Positions 13,669 through 24,935 of a stretch of 64,000 nt of DNA are shown in pieces. Positions within the stretch are counted from its first letter, which is position 1. Every line of letters begins with the position of its first letter. The position numbers and the translations under genes are program-made. Origin of the DNA: Paramecium tetraurelia. Lineage: Eukaryota; Ciliophora; Oligohymenophorea; Peniculida; Parameciidae. The stretch lies in contig NW_001799177.1 in assembly GCF_000165425.1 (NCBI RefSeq), positions 248,001 to 312,000 of the forward strand, given 5' to 3'. The notes below the pieces were generated by a model, which saw nothing but the letters and a program-made list of their open reading frames with translations, did not search any database and had not been told where the DNA came from.

Positions 13669-15399
13669 ATGTTTCCTGAGTCGTGTAAGAGTCGATCAAT
13701 AGGATCAATTAATTAATCTTGTCATGAATCTCATCGTCATAGACAACATTTAATCAACTCATTTGGGTTTTTGTCTAAACATGAATCAAGAAATTCATAT
13801 TATGATAAGGAAGATCAATAGGATTAATTATTAAAAATCAAACAAGAGCTCAATTAATTAAGATTAGAAAATACCTAACTCAAGTCTTAGAATATATATT
13901 ATTAAGTAAGTGATTATTAATATCTAGAAAGATCTTGAAAGCTTTCATCAACAATTGTCGGATGATGAAATCTAATTGAAAACAGTTCGAAACAATTAGA
14001 GATTCAAACATTTGCTTAAATTATTGTAGTCTAAAGAAGTTGAGATTGAGAATCTAAAAAGAAAATTGAAAATGGATGAGATTACAAATTATTAACAACA
14101 AGTATCTGAACTTTAAAATATGGTTGAACTCCAAAAAGAAAAATTGCTAGGGAATCAGAGAAATATATTAGCCCCTTAATTTGCTATTCTCGATGAATTA
14201 GAATAAGATAATATTAAATTAGTTGAAATAGTCAAAGTGCTGGAAGAGAAGTTGAAGGATTACGATTAATTGAAAAAACATATCATAACACAACAAGTCA
14301 AAATTTAATAATAGAAACAACTCATTAATGAATTATTAAAGGAAATCAGATAATATAAGGAACGAGACTTATTATTTGCTGTTAAGCACAATCAAAAGAG
14401 TAAACAAGATCAATAAATTAAGTATTTGTTTTATCCAACATAGAAAACTACTCTCAGATATTCACAAACTAAGTTAAAAGAGATAAGAAGATGAAGCATA
14501 TATCGAACAATTAATAGATAGACATAGATAAGAAATTAAAAAATATGATCGAAGAATTATGGAGAAAGATGATGAAATGCAATTGCTATAGGAGAGATGT
14601 GAATCACTGAGTAAGGCTCTATAAGAAGAGTAGATACAAAAAGCTAAACTTAAAAGGAATGAGAAATCCTCTTCGATTGTCAAACCTTCCATGTTTTCAT
14701 AACATTAAATTGCTGGCCGAGCTTCTGGAGACTATTCCTTAATTACTTCTTAAAGATCGTTGAGTGGTGTTGGAAAATCCAAATACTCCAAAATCAACAA
14801 GCAAGATCTCTGTGAAATAGTCAAAATAATCAAATTTTCGATGATTAATAATAAAGTTCCTTTTGATGAATTAGATACTGTAATATACTTCTTATTTATA
14901 ATAGTACTTGTTTAAAAATCAATTAGAAACTACTTTAGACGAACTTAAAGATTCTCTTTAACAATCAATCTTTAATTTAAATAAGGATCAGTCTTGTACT
15001 TTAGCAAATTATTTGTTTGATTAAGAGGATGATATTAATTTCGATAAGCCACAAAATAACTCGAGAATAAGAAGCATTCTAAAAACGCTTTTAGATAATT
15101 TTCGATTACCTAATAACACAGTTTTTGATGAAATTAAAGCTAACTTAAATGCTAATAATCTTGAAATGGTTTGCAGTTAGCTTTAATCTAAATTTTAAAG
15201 TCCTCGAAATAAACTCAATGTTAATGTACATTAGTAATAATAATTTTAGGATTTATTTGAGCTTTTTAAGGAGAATGACATCAAATTATCAAAAGCATCT
15301 CTTGATTATATCGAATCGTACTTTTTTAAATTGAATCAGCAATTATGCGTTTTTGAAATAGATTAATTTAAGCAATTATTAGATAGCCTTAATAATTGA
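13669..15399 (+). CDS. Coiled-coil protein, 553 aa, four exons
   Basis: Start MFPESCKSRSIGSINQSC at 13669. Introns at 13906-13927 (22), 14422-14443 (22) and 14880-14904 (25) all have GTA...TAG ends, and the exon lengths sum to exactly 554 codons. Residues about 50-340 are Lys/Glu/Gln/Leu-rich coiled coil. A Ser-rich linker follows, then a C-terminal globular part of about 190 residues made of short helices with pairs of acidic residues (FDELDTYLF, FDQEDDINF), which could be degenerate EF-hand-like helices; I see no complete calcium loop. Probably cytoskeletal; no family recognised. Confidence 0.8.
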
Positions 15400-15933
15400 T
15401 TGCCTGTTGATACTACAATTTTATTGAAGCTAATGTTATATTAATATTAAATGTAAATATCAATAATCAATATATATTTAATTCTACTAAAAATACTTCC
15501 AACCCAATTAAATTGGATTATTAACTTAATTATATATTAATTAAAAAATATTAGTTTTCAATAGAAATATAAATTCTTAGAACTTAATAAAATTACTGAA
15601 ATTGTTGTAAATTGTTGTTAAAAATTTACATTTTATTTTTATCTTGTAAATAAGTATTTAAAATGTTATACTTAATGGATGAAATTATAATACAAATTAT
15701 TTTTGAGCTTATATGATCCTAAAAAACAGTACTTATTTTATGAATAATTGAAATTTCAAATCAAATTTTGAATTTATTAAAGGTATAAAATGCAAAATTT
15801 TGAGATAAATCACAATTTGCTTATGTGAAATTTCAGTAATCATCATCCAGTATCTATTGTATAAGTAAACAACAGTAAATTTAGTTAGATGAATTTCAAT
15901 TAATATTAAAACACATAAATACAAATTATATTT
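15400..15933. other. Intergenic, extremely AT-rich
   Basis: More than 500 bases of near-homopolymeric A/T runs between two genes on the plus strand. Open frames here are low-complexity Ile/Tyr/Leu/Asn strings that I regard as noise. No RNA gene seen. Confidence 0.65.
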
Positions 15934-18072
15934 ATGCAATAGTTTCCAACCTAAGGTGAATTTTAAGAAGACTTTGATTTTAAAAATTCATCATTGTTAG
16001 GTCAAGGAACTTTTGGAAAGGTGTACAGAGCAAAAGCTTTGAAATCTCTTCCTCCTGGAAATTACGCTTTAAAAATAATTGAAACAACTAGGTATAACAA
16101 TATATTGAGTTAAGTGAATAGGCATATGAACTTGCAATTCAAGAATTGAACTTATATCAAGTGATCACTTATCATTAAAATGTTATAAAAGTTTACAAGG
16201 TTTACTCATGGATAGAGGAAAAGAAATATGTTTTAGTATTTGCTATGGAATTAGCGCATAACAGCTTAAAAGCAGATATAGAAGAAAGAAGGAAGGCATC
16301 GTAAGAATTTGGGGGTAATAATAAAAAAGTAATTTGATTAGATATAATGCTAATAGACATTATGAATTAATGTTTGAAAGCATTTTATTATCTAGCAAAA
16401 AACAAACATTTGTTTCACAGAGATATTAAACCAGAAAATATATTAGTATCTTGTAGATAACCTTACACAGTTAAATTGGCTGATTTTGGAGCGGGTAAAG
16501 AGAATTTTAATGGTTAAACAATGCTTAATACTTTAGTAGGAACCCCATTATTTCTCTCTCCAAAATTATATGTTGCCTACTCAACTAACCAGGCAGGGAA
16601 AGTAAAGTAAATTATCAACCTAAATTTAGACATGATTTAGAGAAGAGTGATGTATTTTCATTAGGAATTACATTTCTTTAAATGATTTTACTTCTAAGTG
16701 ATAAAGATCTATAAAAATTGAATGATCCAATTATATACGAAGAGAAAACTGGGAATGCTATAGATACAAGTGATGATGCGTTGAAGAAAAAAGACTGTTA
16801 AGGTTGGAAAAAATTACAGTTTCATATCAGCAACATAAGAAATCCTTTAATAAAGGCTTGTATCTAGGGTATGACAGAGTTCAGTGAAAGAAACAGATTT
16901 ACGTGGCTTAAAGCAATAAAAGCACTGAATCCAGAATATGAGGATGAGTAAATAGTTAAATTAATTCTAGTGAAAAAGATTAATCTGTTTATCCAGCCTA
17001 AATTCGAGATGAATAAACTAAAGCCATACAATTTTACTCTAATTAATGCATAACTTTAAGGTATTTAGGATCTGTTAATGATTTATCCAACCACAAAAAG
17101 ATCATTTCTGCAGATAGTTAAATATTGGCTTATTCTAATGAAGGAGTAAGATTAATATCCTTACAGGGAGTATCAGAATGCATATTTACTTAAAGTATTA
17201 TAAAATCATAAGGTAGACGTCTCATTTTTATCATATATACCAACATTAAGTATTTGTGTTGGGATCACATAATCTGGTGAGATATTTGGAGTAAATGTGA
17301 AGAATAAAACATTCTATTGTGAAAAAATTAAAAATTTTTAACACGATAAGATCACTGTAAATTTATATAGGATTTCATTAGGTGATGAAATATATGAGAA
17401 AAGATCTATGTATTTTGGGATCTTAAAGTGGAGAAATTATGATTTTAGCATTTGATACTTAGCCACCTTGCGTGATAAAAAAGTACAAAGATGTGGATAG
17501 ATCTGTGGTGGATATGATATATGACGATGAAAATAAATAGATTATTTCATCTCATGAGAACTTTATGATCTATGGAAAATAATTAGTTTATGAATAATCG
17601 TAATATCCTAAACTAACTTTAGTGCTAAATATCAATATGATTCTTAGATAGATAATTTATAACTAATTTCATCAGAACGTTTTGCTGGATTATGTAAGAA
17701 CCTCTCTCAAATACCTATATTTCACATTAAGGATGGTATATTTAATTGCTAATTTTAGGCAATATGAATATACTGCATAAATACTAAATCAATGGAAATA
17801 ACATACCGTTGGCATTAACTTTATCTGATAATTATCTTGTTTGGGTTTGTGAAAAATATATTGGATCAATTTAAATAAGTGCTAAATTGGGTTAATAGAA
17901 AGAAGATAACAATGATTAACTCATGGTTAATGCTTCCAAGCCTGCAAAACTGATGTGCTTTTTATAAATTGATAAGACTATCATAGCAAGTGATGGATTA
18001 AAACTTCATAAATACTAAGTCGGAAAGAAATAACAAGATAAGACTGTCTGCCAAGGCTGCTAAACTTTTTGA
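15934..18072 (+). CDS. Protein kinase with long C-terminal, probably beta-propeller, region
   Basis: Start MQQFPTQGEFQEDFDF. The kinase domain has LGQGTFGKVYRA, YALKII, a 23-base intron, HLFHRDIKPENILVS, LADFGAGK, GTPLFLSPK (APE degenerate to SPK) and SDVFSLGITFLQM, so catalytic residues are intact. Further introns lie near 16314 (27 bases) and 16607 (23 bases, needed to keep frame). After about 16960 the protein continues for some 350 residues with repeating short beta-like units (for example ILAYSNEGVRLISLQG, TIIASDGLKLHKY, LALTLSDNYLVWVCE), reminiscent of WD40-type blades but without clear GH/WD pairs. The stop is TGA 18070-18072. Exons in the C-terminal half were not all resolved. Confidence 0.75.
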
Positions 18073-18154
18073 ATATATTATTTATAATTGAAATGACAGA
18101 TTCACCATTAACTATTAATAAAATATTCATAATTATATAATTAAATTAAATTTA

Positions 18155-18878
18155 ATGTATAGAAGTTTAGGATTCCTTATCAGATCTACATCGATTGTAT
18201 TGAAGTGATTAAAATTAGTATAATTAAATGTGGATAAGAGGTCCAAAAAAGGCAAAGGTAGAGGCAGTTGCCACTTCGGATGATTTAATTAATATTTGGA
18301 AAGATAGAAAAGACCCAGAAATCAAAGAGATTGATGAGTATCCTTTATGGTTATTAGAATTGGCAGTACCTTTGGACAGCATAGACGTAGCTTCTATTTA
18401 AATCGCAGCAAATGATAAAGCTTATGTTAGCTATATTTGTTATTTAGCACCCTCCAGCGAGTCATGTGAGGAGTATTGTTAGAAGTATTAAAAGACAGAG
18501 AATTATCTTAATGAATAAATACACATCTTTAAATAGAGATGGAGATGTAATTGGTGATGATGATCTCAATGACCAAGAAGATCAATTGGAGCATATTTAA
18601 TAAGAGAAATTAGCAGAAGAAGCAGCAGCTGAAGAAGCATAAAGACTCAAGGAATTAGAAGAAGATGATGAAGATACGCCTAAGGGTAATAGATATTAAT
18701 TACTTATTAAATAGCAAGAAAGCCAGCTATTAGAAAGGAGGAAGATGATGATGATAAACCAGCAGCTGGAAAGGGTGGTGATAAAGATAAAGCAGCAGCT
18801 GGTGCTAAAGGAGGTGCTGGAGCAACTGGAGCAGCAGGAAAAGCTGGAGATACTGCTAAAGGAGGCAAAAAAAAATGA
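18155..18878 (+). CDS. Mitochondrial large-subunit ribosomal protein mL54-like
   Basis: Four exons: 18155-18196, 18219-18425, 18448-18685 and 18715-18878, total 217 codons. The first exon is a basic amphipathic targeting sequence (MYRSLGFLIRSTSI). The core IWKDRKDPEIKEIDEYPLWL matches the mL54 pattern (KDG.DP....SEYP.WL). A longer start within exon 2 (MWIRGPKKAK) would lose the targeting peptide, so I prefer 18155. The C-terminal third is a low-complexity Glu/Asp then Gly-Ala-Lys extension ending GGKKK, absent from the fungal and animal proteins I know. Ciliate mitochondrial ribosomal proteins often carry extensions. Confidence 0.75.
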
Positions 18879-19260
18879 GGTGTAAATTTATATAAGATTT
18901 ATTTATGATTATAAACCAATTTTTAAGTTTTACCTCTTCTATAGAATTTATTATAAATAAAGTTACTTATTTCTAATTCTTGATTAATTTTATAAGGAGA
19001 AATCATTATCGTAATTTGATAATTTTATTATTATTTTATTTAGGGTTTGAAGAAATAGAAATAAATACTTTATTTTATAATATTAAAAATATATACACAT
19101 AAAATTAAATGGAAATTAAAATGATGTTTCTCTCTGAAAATTTAATAAGAATAACAAAAATAGAATGATCATTAAATCATTATCTTTATGATAGAAATAG
19201 AACTCTTAAAAGAATGAATAGTGTAATATTGAAAAAAGCCCAAAAACTGAAATCAATAAA
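18879..19260. other. Intergenic between convergent genes
   Basis: About 380 bases of AT-rich sequence between a plus-strand stop and a minus-strand stop. It should hold both 3' ends. I see no gene, RNA fold or repeat. Confidence 0.65.
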
Positions 19261-20314
19261 TCAATAGATTTCAGTATTTTTAAAATTTTAATGGACATGT
19301 TTTATCCTTTTTCTTGAATCCTTTTTAACAGGCATTTCACAATTTTTACATTCATCACACTTACATAATTCAGAACACTTGACTCCCATTTAATAACATT
19401 CACAATATTTTTTTAGACCAATTTGATTTTTTACAATTGCATCCTTTAAAATGTCTTGGTTTGTGATCTTATTCATCTTCTGAGTTGCTCTAATTGATAT
19501 TAAAATAAATTGTACTTTGGATTCAACCTTCGGGCGAAATGCAGACGGATTTCTTTCCATAATCTATTTGATAACAATTTCTCTTTCTTTTGGATGTTCA
19601 TCATTATTATGACAAGAACAGCAATTGCAATCCTTGCCACATGTTACACCAGCTGTAAAGCAATCACAATATAATTTAAGACATTTGGATTTCTTACAAT
19701 TACATACGATTATTTTTGGTTTTTACTCTGTTTATGGTTTCCTTCTTTTAGAACTTGTACGTTTCCTATTGGTTATTTAATCACTCGTATATTTGAGTGG
19801 CTTTTTTAAGGTAACAAAATTGATGAATTTCAATTTAGTAGCTCTTTCTAATTTTCTGTGAGGTGATTTGGGAGGACTTCTGAATTGAGAACGATTGTCT
19901 TGATCTTCAGATTAGATCTCTTCTTCCTCGCGTTATAGATCATCTGGTATCTTCATTGAACTGAGAGGCGAACTTATATTGACAAGTCGTTATTCTGTCT
20001 TTGTATGATCAAAGTTGATTTATCTGGCAGGAGAAATAATGAATATATTTGCCTTTTTGGTTGTCTAATGATTTAATGGAGAATAAGGTTGAAATCTAAA
20101 ATTTATAATGGAAAGTGAATACTGATTTAGGAGACTTCAAACATGGAGTGAATTCCAATTTCTTACAGACTTATTCAGGGGACTGGTCTTTTATATACAC
20201 ATCATCTTGGTGTTGGACACAATCAGCGTTAAAAACAGGGGATTGATGAATTTTTTCTAATCTTTAAAACAATTTAGTAAATGGAGTTCCATCTTATTTA
20301 AAATCTGAGCTCAT
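19261..20314 (-). CDS. CXC-domain (LIN54/tesmin/TSO1-type) DNA-binding protein
   Basis: Start [16 protein letters not shown] at 20314. The C-terminal half contains two cysteine-rich CXC repeats: [16 protein letters not shown]...[10 protein letters not shown], the conserved spacer [10 protein letters not shown], then [17 protein letters not shown]. This tandem arrangement with the RNP.AF.PK spacer defines the CRC domain, which binds the CHR element in cell-cycle genes in LIN54 and plant TCX proteins. The N-terminal half is charged and Ser/Pro-rich. A 40-base GT...AG intron at about 20110 restores the frame and makes the total 338 codons; two alternative splices were considered and break the frame. 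In a ciliate, meiotic or cell-cycle transcription is the likely role. Confidence 0.85.
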
Positions 20315-20365
20315 TTGTATATGAATTTCTCCCACTGAATTTAAATTCAAATTTTTATATATAAA

Positions 20366-20536
20366 ATGACAAAATTTATATCCAGCATTTTAGAGAAAGA
20401 TACTTGCCACAAGGGCAGTTAAAAAGTTAAGCAAGGCTGGATTTCTCCTATTTTTAGTCCTATGCATTTTTCAATGGATGAATTGATGGTTAACAAATAA
20501 GAGGGGAATCCTATTTATTCCCACATAATAAAGTGA
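20366..20536 (+). CDS. Small ORF, 56 aa
   Basis: ATG to TGA, 57 codons, in an otherwise AT-rich spacer. The product begins MTKFISSILEKDTCHKG and has two prolines, a tryptophan and balanced codon use (AAG, GGC, CAC), unlike the surrounding noise. Its length equals what chance allows between TGA codons, so composition is the only support. Function unknown. The same stretch shows no convincing snRNA or tRNA fold. Confidence 0.4.
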
Positions 20537-20806
20537 TTTATAAGAGTATTAATTTTGTTATAATATTATATTTATCGAATTAAAATTCTCCAACACATAA
20601 ATAAAATTTAATAAATTTATTGACAATTCTCGAAATTTATTGCTTGGGATTACATAGTGAAATTAATATCAATTACATAGTGAGTATGACAAAATATTGT
20701 AAATAATCAGTTTGAGTATGAGATTTAATATAATTCATGAATATAAATGGCATTTTTTATTTAGTTATGAAATAAATTTATTTTAAAAATTTAAATAACG
20801 GAAGAT

Positions 20807-22338
20807 ATGGGTCATCTTTTCAGACATTAAGAAGGAGAGGCAGGTAATTATGTATTTTGAATATGCAGCTGTCCCTTCCATAGCTAATATTCCAGCACCT
20901 CAAGCATCAACTATAGACTATGATTGGATTCTAATTTCAGGGTTCATTATAGTGTTGACCTAAGTGGGATTTGCATTTATTGAAGCAGGATCCGTGAGAT
21001 ATAAGAATTCTTAATCAATAGTCATAAAAGTGATATTGGGTTTGTTCTTGACAATATTAATATGGTGGTTGGTAAGATATGAAGCCTATAAATATAGTTC
21101 GGATATGGATTTTCATTTGGATATGATTTCTAAACAAACTTTATGGGAGGTACAAAATTAGGAGGAGCAAATTGGGAAGCAAATCAATACGGAAATTGAT
21201 TATACAAACTTTGGGTATTTAATTAATATTCATAATCCGTTTAGTGTTCAGAGCAGCAGGTGCAGCAATAGCCGTATCAGTGTTATCTGGAGCAGCAGCA
21301 GAAAGAATGACCTTCTTGGCCTGGTCAATTTTGACAATTATATATGCAGGATTCATATATGCTGGATTAGCACATTGGACATTAGCACAAGGATGGTATT
21401 GATTAAATGAGAATATGAATAGGTTGACAACTTTGGGATACAAAGATTTCTCAGGAGCTGGTGTAGTATTTTTCGCAGCAGGTGTAGCTGGATTAGTTGT
21501 GACAGTATTATTGAAACCAAGGAGATTCAGATTTGATCCAAACACAACCTTGTAATTCTAAAGACATTCTCCAATTTATATTGCTTTCGGATCAATTTTG
21601 GTCTTCGCAGGATGGTTATTCTACAATGGAGGTGTTGTTGCATAAGGAGCCAATTCCAAATACACTTAAGGATTAGTGGCAGTCAATACATTGGTTGCTG
21701 GAGCCACTGGTGGATTCTTTGCCTTCATCATTAGATACTTCTAATATGAAACCACAAGTTTGGTTGCCTTGTCTAGAGGTATTATCAGTGCTTTGGTGGC
21801 TGTCAGTGCTGCTACTGATGACATGAAACCATGGACTGCATTCATTTATGGTTTGTTGGCTGCTGTCTTCTACAGTGTTTTGGCAAAAGTCATCCCAAAG
21901 GTACATATTGATGATCCCGTTGAAGTTGTACCTGTGTTTTTGGTACAATATTCTATTAACTCATTTAGGGTAATGGATTTTTGGGAATCTTCTTGTCAGC
22001 CTTCTTTGACACCAAAGCTGGTATTATCTATGGATTTGGTGCTAAATTATTGGGAATGTAATTGTTGGGATTATTGATCATTTTTGTATGGGTTGCCTTC
22101 TTTGTCTTGATCACATTGCTCATTTTAAAGGGATTCGGAGTCCTTAGAATAGATGCTGAAACTGAAAATGTTGGTATTGATAAAGCTCATTGTAATTTAA
22201 TAAAATTTATAATTAGGTTTGGGTGAGGCCATCGTTTTTGCTAACTAAGTTGATGAGGCTCCTCTTATACCATAGACTGAATTGGTTAAGCTAGGAAACA
22301 GCCAAATTGGATCAGGATTCAGACCTGGTTTTAGATGA
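20807..22338 (+). CDS. Ammonium transporter (AMT/MEP/Rh family), with an unexplained frame break
   Basis: Start MGHLFRHQEGEA, then a 25-base intron. Conserved AMT features follow: GFAFIEAGSVRYKNS, FGYGFSFGYDF, RAAGAAIAVSVLSGAAAERM, a second-half DFSGAGVVFFAAGVAGL and FNGG-like motifs, about eleven hydrophobic spans, and a cytoplasmic tail ending SGFRPGFR. Introns of 27 bases (near 21396, hiding a TGA), 26 (near 21943) and 25 (near 22194) splice cleanly. However, the exon containing MGGTKLGGANWEANQYGN runs into TGA at 21198-21200, and no intron there restores the frame; the exon sum is off by one or two bases. It could be a sequencing indel, an unusual intron or a recent mutation. Confidence 0.8.
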
Positions 22339-22454
22339 TGTGATAAAATAATATATATATGAACAATTTTTATTAAAAACCAGTTTTACTATATAGAGTT
22401 ATAATATCTTAATTAGGTCAAGATTAGAACCTAAAAGTATTTGTAATATAAAAA

Positions 22455-24101
22455 ATGTACATAAAAGGTATTTGGAATTAAGTAGACTAATACTAATAGT
22501 TTACTTAGCCAGAATTAAGTATAAGATTACAAAAAATCAGTAAAAATTCTAACTTTGTATCTCTGCATTGTACTAACAAAGAAATGGTCCTCTTCAAAGT
22601 AATTTAGTTTAATCATAATTGAAGGGACCCAATTATGGCAAAGCCTATAAATATTTAAGAATCGGATTTGATTATAAGTTTTAGGTTTTAAGAAGTCCAT
22701 CACTTCTGATAAATCCCTCTTTGTCAGAATGGAAGGGAGAGAACATTAAACAAATAGGGGAAATTCTAGCTATTAAATTATTTAGAGAAAATAGTATAAA
22801 GTAATGCGAGTTTAAAGGATCTTTAAGAGACTTGCAAATGCTTAGGGAATTTTTAGGGAAGAGAATGAATTAGGTTGGCTTCCATTAATATTTCAAAGTA
22901 CACAAGTTGATTGGTTAAGGAAGTTTTGCTTCAGTATACTTAGCTACTAGAATTGAGGATGGAATGAAAATGGCAGTAAAGGCCTTTTGTAAGAATGCCA
23001 TCTATAAATAGGAGAAGGGAAAAGTAAAAAGTTTAAATATATCATAGGATGGCCTGGTTAATGAAATTCAAATAATGAGAGACTTAGAGCACCAGAATTT
23101 GATGAAATTATACGAAGTTTATGAAACTCACAACTCAATTTATATGGGCTTAGAATTACTAGAAGGTGATTTGCTTTATGATCTTCACAAAGTAAAAAGA
23201 AAATTTACATCCTGGGAGATTTACACTATCATGAAAGGTCTCTTAAATGGTCTAGCTTACATTCATGAAAAGGGTCTTATGCATAGAGATTTAAAATTGG
23301 AAAACATTCTTTTCAGATAGCCTGAGTAATGAGTCTAATTTATTTTTATAGTAACTTCAATTCTGTTGTTATTGCAGATTTTGGTTTGGCCACCTATGTT
23401 GATCATACCCCTTACATTTTTACCAGGTGTGGCACTCCAGGATTTGTGGCACCTGAAGTCATCAATTTATAGAACGACACTCAAACCTATGGAGTTATCT
23501 GTGATATGTTTTCACTTGGAGTCATATTTTATATCTTGACCACAGGGTAACCTGCTTTTAAAGGCACAAGTTATAACACTATTGTTAAATCGAATCGAGC
23601 AGGGTTTATTGATTTGTAAACGGATAAGCTAAATCAATCATCTTGGAATTTGAAAGACCTATTATGTAAGATGCTTTAGTGCGATCCTTAAAATAGAATT
23701 ACTTCTAGGTTGGCCATTCAACATGATTATTTTCGTTCTTTCGATGAAGATGAGATGGCTTTGATGTAAACAGACGATGACCCTGGACTTGAAGAGATAA
23801 TAACAAAATTGAATTCAAAATATATTAGATTGGATCTCAAAAGGCTAAATTAAAGTAATGATGATCATGAAATTTGCAAAACTCAAGATCTGAAAGTCAG
23901 TTAGAGTCAAAATGATCAAGATTAATTAAATATGGTCATGAGAACTCCCCTTCTTATAGGAAGAGTAAGATTTACAGAAGGTTTTTTGTTTGAATATTCG
24001 TAGGCTCACCAAATCAATCCATTTAGTCTTGGGATCTGAATCTCCAAAGTCCTGGTTAAGATTAAAATTAAACGAAATGGCTTAAACCATTTTTGTTATG
24101 A
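22455..24101 (+). CDS. CaMK-group serine/threonine kinase with PH-like N-terminal domain
   Basis: Start MYIKGIWNQVDQYQQ. Residues about 35-140 (VLFKGPNYGKAYKYLRIG ... DLQMLREFLGK) form a PH-like module common in ciliate kinases. The kinase domain then has IGQGSFASVYLA, AVKAF, HRDLKLENILF, ADFGLATY, GTPGFVAPEV and DMFSLGVIFY, all catalytic residues present, giving the CaMK-group appearance. Introns: 26 bases near 22599, 24 near 23026, 26 near 23327 and 23 near 23977. With these the coding length is exactly 516 codons, ending LKPFLL at TGA 24099-24101. Skipping the last intron would end it at 24039. Confidence 0.8.
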
Positions 24102-24187
24102 GGCTGCGAATTAATTTGAATGAATTTAATAATTATACTAAATTTTATTAAATAAATATATATTAATATTTTTACTCCCCAAAAATT

Positions 24188-24935
24188 ATGCAAAACATAT
24201 TAACTCAATAATCGCAGTTTTTTGAATTGCTAGACAAATAAGTTGATGCTTACAAAACCCTTTTGGATTAGCTCAATACAAGTTAGGATAAATTCAATAA
24301 TCTTCTTACAGACTATTTACATAAATTTCAATCAATTAATAATAGACTGCTTTCCTAAGGAAGACCTGAGGTTTCTCTCTCATAAATCCAAATTAAACGA
24401 AATGATGAATTATTCACTAACTCCTAATTAAATATATCCTTCAATCTAAGATCTGTAACTTAATTAATTTTTATTATAATAGTTACTGGATAAGTCATAC
24501 AAGTACAAGTTAACACTAGCGGATCCTCTTGAAACCCCACTTTATAGAGATCGTATCTTTCAATTAAGAGTTGAGCTCAAAAATAAGAATGGGGAATTGG
24601 TCCGCAATCTTAATAAAATCGAATTGGTTGTTGCAATCTATTCTTAAGAACAGTATCCAAAAGAAATCAAAGTCAACAACAAGGGTGAATAGATATTGAA
24701 AGGTCATTTGTGTGTACCATTAATTAAAGGCACAGCTTTCTTTACTAGAGTGTAAATTAGAGAAGTATCTTCACACTACCAAAACGGAGGAATAATTCTT
24801 GCAATATTGCCTCAATTCAAACACAATGATGAACCGATTAATGGTCGTGACATTTAACCACTCATAGTTGAGAACATCAAAGTTAAGGCTAAAAAGTTTT
24901 CAGAGCGTCATATACCAGTCTATGTTAATTAATGA
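24188..24935 (+). CDS. Beta-rich hypothetical protein, 239 aa
   Basis: Two exons (24188-24454 and 24483-24935) around a 28-base intron give exactly 240 codons. The N-terminal 70 residues are helical and Gln-rich. Residues from about 90 look like an immunoglobulin/C2-type beta sandwich: alternating hydrophobic strands such as RIFQLRVELKNKNGELV, KIELVVAIYS, HLCVPLIKGTAFFTRVQI and GGIILAILPQF. The last strand is VENIKVKAKKF. I do not recognise the family and assign no function. Confidence 0.75.

Noticed and set aside
20366..20536. Possible spliceosomal snRNA
   Set aside because: The GATACTTGCC motif is only loosely like a U1 5' end; no stem-loops or Sm site fit.
21396..21422. In-frame TGA in the ammonium transporter after GW
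   Set aside because: It lies inside a clean 27-base GTA...TAG intron; splicing yields the conserved GWLTTLGYKDF.
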